NCBI GenBank assembly: GCA_003509545.1
Contig: DOLC01000021.1
Coordinates: 1-14,523, forward strand
Direction of reading: 5' to 3'
DNA length: 14,523 bases
DNA from: Peptococcaceae bacterium
GTDB lineage: Bacteria > Bacillota > DSM-521 > Neomoorellales > Neomoorellaceae
In this document: in pieces, positions 12,894-14,523 of the stretch
Position numbering within the stretch: position 1 is the stretch's first letter
Layout: each line of letters starts with the position of its first letter
Program-made: the position numbers and the translations under genes
Notes under the pieces: generated by a model
What the model saw: the letters and a program-made list of their open reading frames with translations, nothing else
What the model was told of the DNA's origin: nothing
The model's database searches: none

Positions 12894-13693
12894 GACCTGG
12901 GCCGGGGAAAGAGGGTTAGGCGGTAAGATCCTCCCCCGGAAGGGCCTTTAAGCCGGGCTTTACGCATGAAGTAATAGGCCAGGAGCATGATCAGGGGTGT
13001 CGTCAGCTGGGCCAGGGTGAAGAAGCCCAGCCCCCAGTGGGGGACCACATATCCCCATACCTCCAGGGGATTCTCCCGCACGGTTTCCTCTATCAACCCC
13101 CGCAGGAGCTGGTGGTAAAAAATGAAGGACCAGAACTGGTATCCGGACGGGGGGTTCTTACGCTCAACGTAAAAATACCGCAACAGCAATACCAGCCCGA
13201 TGAGGGTGCCGATAGGCTGGGCCGGCCAGCGGCCGAACCATAGATCGGTAGGCCGGCCCAGGACTTCCTGGTTGAAGACGTTGGCAATGCGTATCATAGC
13301 GTAGCCCAGGGCCAGGCCGGGTACCGCCAGGTCGGCCAGTAAGTTAAATTCCTTTTTGTGGCGGCGCACATACCACCACCCGGCCAAAACACCCCCCAGC
13401 AGGCCGCCGTGCCAGGCCAGGCCGCCTTCGTAAATCTTCAGCACCTGGACGGGCTCCCGTACGAACCACTCCGGATAGTTGGCCAGCACAAACAGGAGCC
13501 GCGCCCCCACTACGCCAGCCACCACCACGATCATGGCCAAGTTCAGGAGGAAATCCTCCCTTAAGCCCCTCCGCATCCCCTCCTGGTAGAGGTACCATGC
13601 CCCCACTAGGAAGGAAATGGCCATAAAGATGCCGTACCAGCGAACCGCTAAGGGCCCAATATGAAAGGCCACCGGGTTAAGGTCTAGTAGCAA
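12890..13693 (-). CDS. lgt: Prolipoprotein diacylglyceryl transferase
   Basis: A 267-residue inner-membrane enzyme that moves diacylglycerol from phosphatidylglycerol to the lipobox Cys of prolipoproteins. About seven hydrophobic spans are visible. The start region NPVAFHIGPLAVRWYG is typical of Lgt. The loop LAWHGGLLGG holds the conserved HGG. The signature appears as RIANVFNQEVLG (Arg135, Asn138, Glu143, Gly146), with the spacing of the essential E. coli residues. RGLIE near 198-202 keeps the R...E pair. The usual 'HPSQLYE' block is replaced by WPAQPIGTL, so this is a divergent member. I start at a TTG at 13693 because GGAGG precedes it by 7 bases; an in-frame GTG at 13723 adds ten residues that do not fit the family and would span the ribosome site. 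Confidence 0.9.
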   Translation of the reverse strand: MLLDLNPVAFHIGPLAVRWYGIFMAISFLVGAWYLYQEGMRRGLREDFLLNLAMIVVVAGVVGARLLFVLANYPEWFVREPVQVLKIYEGGLAWHGGLLGGVLAGWWYVRRHKKEFNLLADLAVPGLALGYAMIRIANVFNQEVLGRPTDLWFGRWPAQPIGTLIGLVLLLRYFYVERKNPPSGYQFWSFIFYHQLLRGLIEETVRENPLEVWGYVVPHWGLGFFTLAQLTTPLIMLLAYYFMRKARLKGPSGGGSYRLTLFPRPRS

Positions 13694-13733
13694 GTATATT
13701 CCTCCTCTAACGCCTAGAGCCACCCTTTGAACG

Positions 13734-13749
13734 CCGGCCCCTCGGCCGG
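13734..13749. other. Small GC-rich hairpin between osmC and lgt
   Basis: CCGGCC-CCTC-GGCCGG forms a six-pair stem with a four-base loop in the 86-base gap. There is no T-run on either side, so it is at best a weak terminator or an mRNA-stability element. I found no clear promoter for lgt after it. Confidence 0.4.
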
Positions 13750-13779
13750 ACGATCAGAGATAGGGAGAGAGACGCCCCA

Positions 13780-14220
13780 TCAGGGGGCCGGTTGGACGGG
13801 GCTGCGGCGGCCGTTAATCTCGTAGCAGTAAGATATAGGCGCAGCCTTCTTCACCGTGTTAACCATGCCGCAGTATTTACCCAGGGAAAGTTCGATGGCA
13901 TGTTTCACCTGCTCCTCCGGCAAATCGGGCCCGGTGAAGCGGTAAATTAACGTCGCCGCGGTGAAAATCCGCGGGTGCTCGGCCGCCCGTTCGGCTTCCA
14001 CGTCCACGGCGAAGGATTCCACTTTGAGCCTCTTCTTTCCCAAGATAGATAAAACATCGAGGGCCGTGCACCCGGCCATCCCCATCAGGAAAACCTCTGA
14101 CGGCCGGGCTCCCTCATTGCGGCCGCCGTGTTCCGGTGCCGCGTCCATAGTTACTTCCCGGCCGGACTCTCCCTGCCCTGCCAGCCGCATCCCGCCCTGC
14201 CAGGAGACCGTAACGCGCAT
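13780..14220 (-). CDS. OsmC family protein
   Basis: A 146-residue OsmC/Ohr-superfamily protein. Members are thiol peroxidases that reduce organic hydroperoxides, or have unknown stress roles. The two redox cysteines are expected at Cys51 (MGMAGCTALDVLSILGKK) and Cys117 (SLGKYCGMVNTV). Their spacing of 66 is normal for the family, and the SEVFLMGMAGC block fits. A third Cys (132) lies near the end. The sequence LKVESFAVDVEAERAAEHPRIFT is characteristic of the OsmC rather than the Ohr branch. I start at the ATG at 14220, with GGAG six bases away; the in-frame GTG at 14232 has AAGGG too close to serve. It has its own good promoter (14257-14285). Lgt follows in the same direction 86 bases later. 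Confidence 0.9.
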   Translation of the reverse strand: MRVTVSWQGGMRLAGQGESGREVTMDAAPEHGGRNEGARPSEVFLMGMAGCTALDVLSILGKKRLKVESFAVDVEAERAAEHPRIFTAATLIYRFTGPDLPEEQVKHAIELSLGKYCGMVNTVKKAAPISYCYEINGRRSPVQPAP

Positions 14221-14256
14221 CCTCTTCTCCACCCCTTAGGGAATTTTTTCGCCACC

Positions 14257-14285
14257 ATTATACCCCCGGCGAGAAACAAAGGCAA
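14257..14285 (-). promoter_or_regulatory. SigA-type promoter for the OsmC gene
   Basis: On the minus strand TTGCCT (14285-14280), a 17-base spacer and a perfect TATAAT (14262-14257). It starts two bases past the aminomutase stop and gives a leader of about 30 bases. The OsmC gene can therefore be expressed apart from the aminomutase. Confidence 0.75.
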
Positions 14286-14287
14286 GG

Positions 14288-14523
14288 TTACGAGGAGGCA
14301 TGCCCTCCCAAGTCGGGGTAAAGCATGGTGCGCCGCTCCCACGTCCTCAGTACCACCTGACCTTCTCCCCGAGCCACCACGTACTGGGGTAGTACCGGCG
14401 TTTTCCCGTAACCGTTGGGCGCATTAATGATATAGGTGGGAACGGCCAAGCCGGAAGTGTAGCCCCGCAGTTGTTCCATAATCTCTATTCCTTCTTTTAT
14501 AGAAGTTATAAAATGGGTGGTAC
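14288..14523 (-). CDS. eam: Glutamate 2,3-aminomutase-like radical SAM protein, C-terminal end only
   Basis: The last 77 residues of a KamA-family radical SAM/PLP aminomutase; the 5' part is outside the window. The visible sequence includes THFITSIKEGIEIMEQLRGYTSGLAVPTY and then INAPNGYGKTPVLPQYVV, which align with the lysine 2,3-aminomutase end. Lysine enzymes have Asp in 'DAPGGGGK' (Asp330 of the clostridial enzyme), which holds the side-chain amine. Here it is Asn. Glutamate 2,3-aminomutase is described as having Asn at this place and Lys at the other site, so the substrate is probably glutamate, giving beta-glutamate, an osmolyte. The second deciding residue and the CxxxCxxC motif are not visible. 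Confidence 0.78.
   Translation of the reverse strand, partial: TTHFITSIKEGIEIMEQLRGYTSGLAVPTYIINAPNGYGKTPVLPQYVVARGEGQVVLRTWERRTMLYPDLGGHASS

Overview
The window looks like chromosomal DNA of an anaerobic, spore-forming, probably thermophilic Firmicute of the Moorella / Thermanaeromonas / Desulfotomaculum kind. This is inferred from the gene families (GerMN lipoprotein, stalk/SH3b wall protein, 2,3-aminomutase, cupin-type glucose-6-phosphate isomerase), from strong GGAGG-type ribosome sites with many GTG and TTG starts, and from the fairly GC-rich DNA. I saw no tRNA, rRNA, CRISPR array, insertion sequence or phage gene. Most genes lie on the minus strand. Only three are on the plus strand: the unknown protein at 4523, the isomerase at 4933 and the amidohydrolase at 11688.

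Layout. 1-575 is the N-terminal part of an exported stalk-domain/SH3b protein. 737-1336 is a GerMN lipoprotein with a good terminator downstream. Its ribosome site is buried in a perfect inverted repeat that also looks like the terminator of the gene set before it. 1406-4288 is a tight operon, transcribed paaK > double-ACT protein > hisC-like aminotransferase, which points to aryl amino-acid/aryl-CoA metabolism. 4523-5670 holds a small unknown protein and the cupin isomerase. 5728-7439 is HD-GYP > queG, with an intrinsic terminator built into the last codons of the HD-GYP gene just before queG. 7558-11337 is the high-affinity phosphate importer pstSCAB, without phoU. It is headed by a very clear PhoP box plus -10, and a 13-bp stem-loop lies between pstS and pstC. 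11450-11687 is structured non-coding DNA. 11688-12893 is a metal-dependent amidohydrolase. 12890-14220 holds lgt and an OsmC-family gene, the latter with its own promoter. 14288-14523 is the C-terminal end of a lysine/glutamate 2,3-aminomutase whose visible substrate-site residue favours glutamate.

How the genes fit together. Under phosphate starvation, PhoP should bind the four 11-bp-spaced repeats and switch on pstSCAB. The stem-loop after pstS may let the binding protein be made in excess over the membrane parts. Lgt would put the lipid anchor on PstS and on the GerMN lipoprotein. Most of the window is ordinary housekeeping and accessory metabolism. I did not find a convincing wholly new system. 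The observations most worth checking are the RNA-level controls (the terminator/ribosome-site overlap before GerMN, the terminator inside HD-GYP before queG, the hairpin at the isomerase start, the pstS-pstC stem-loop) and the paaK-ACT-hisC unit.
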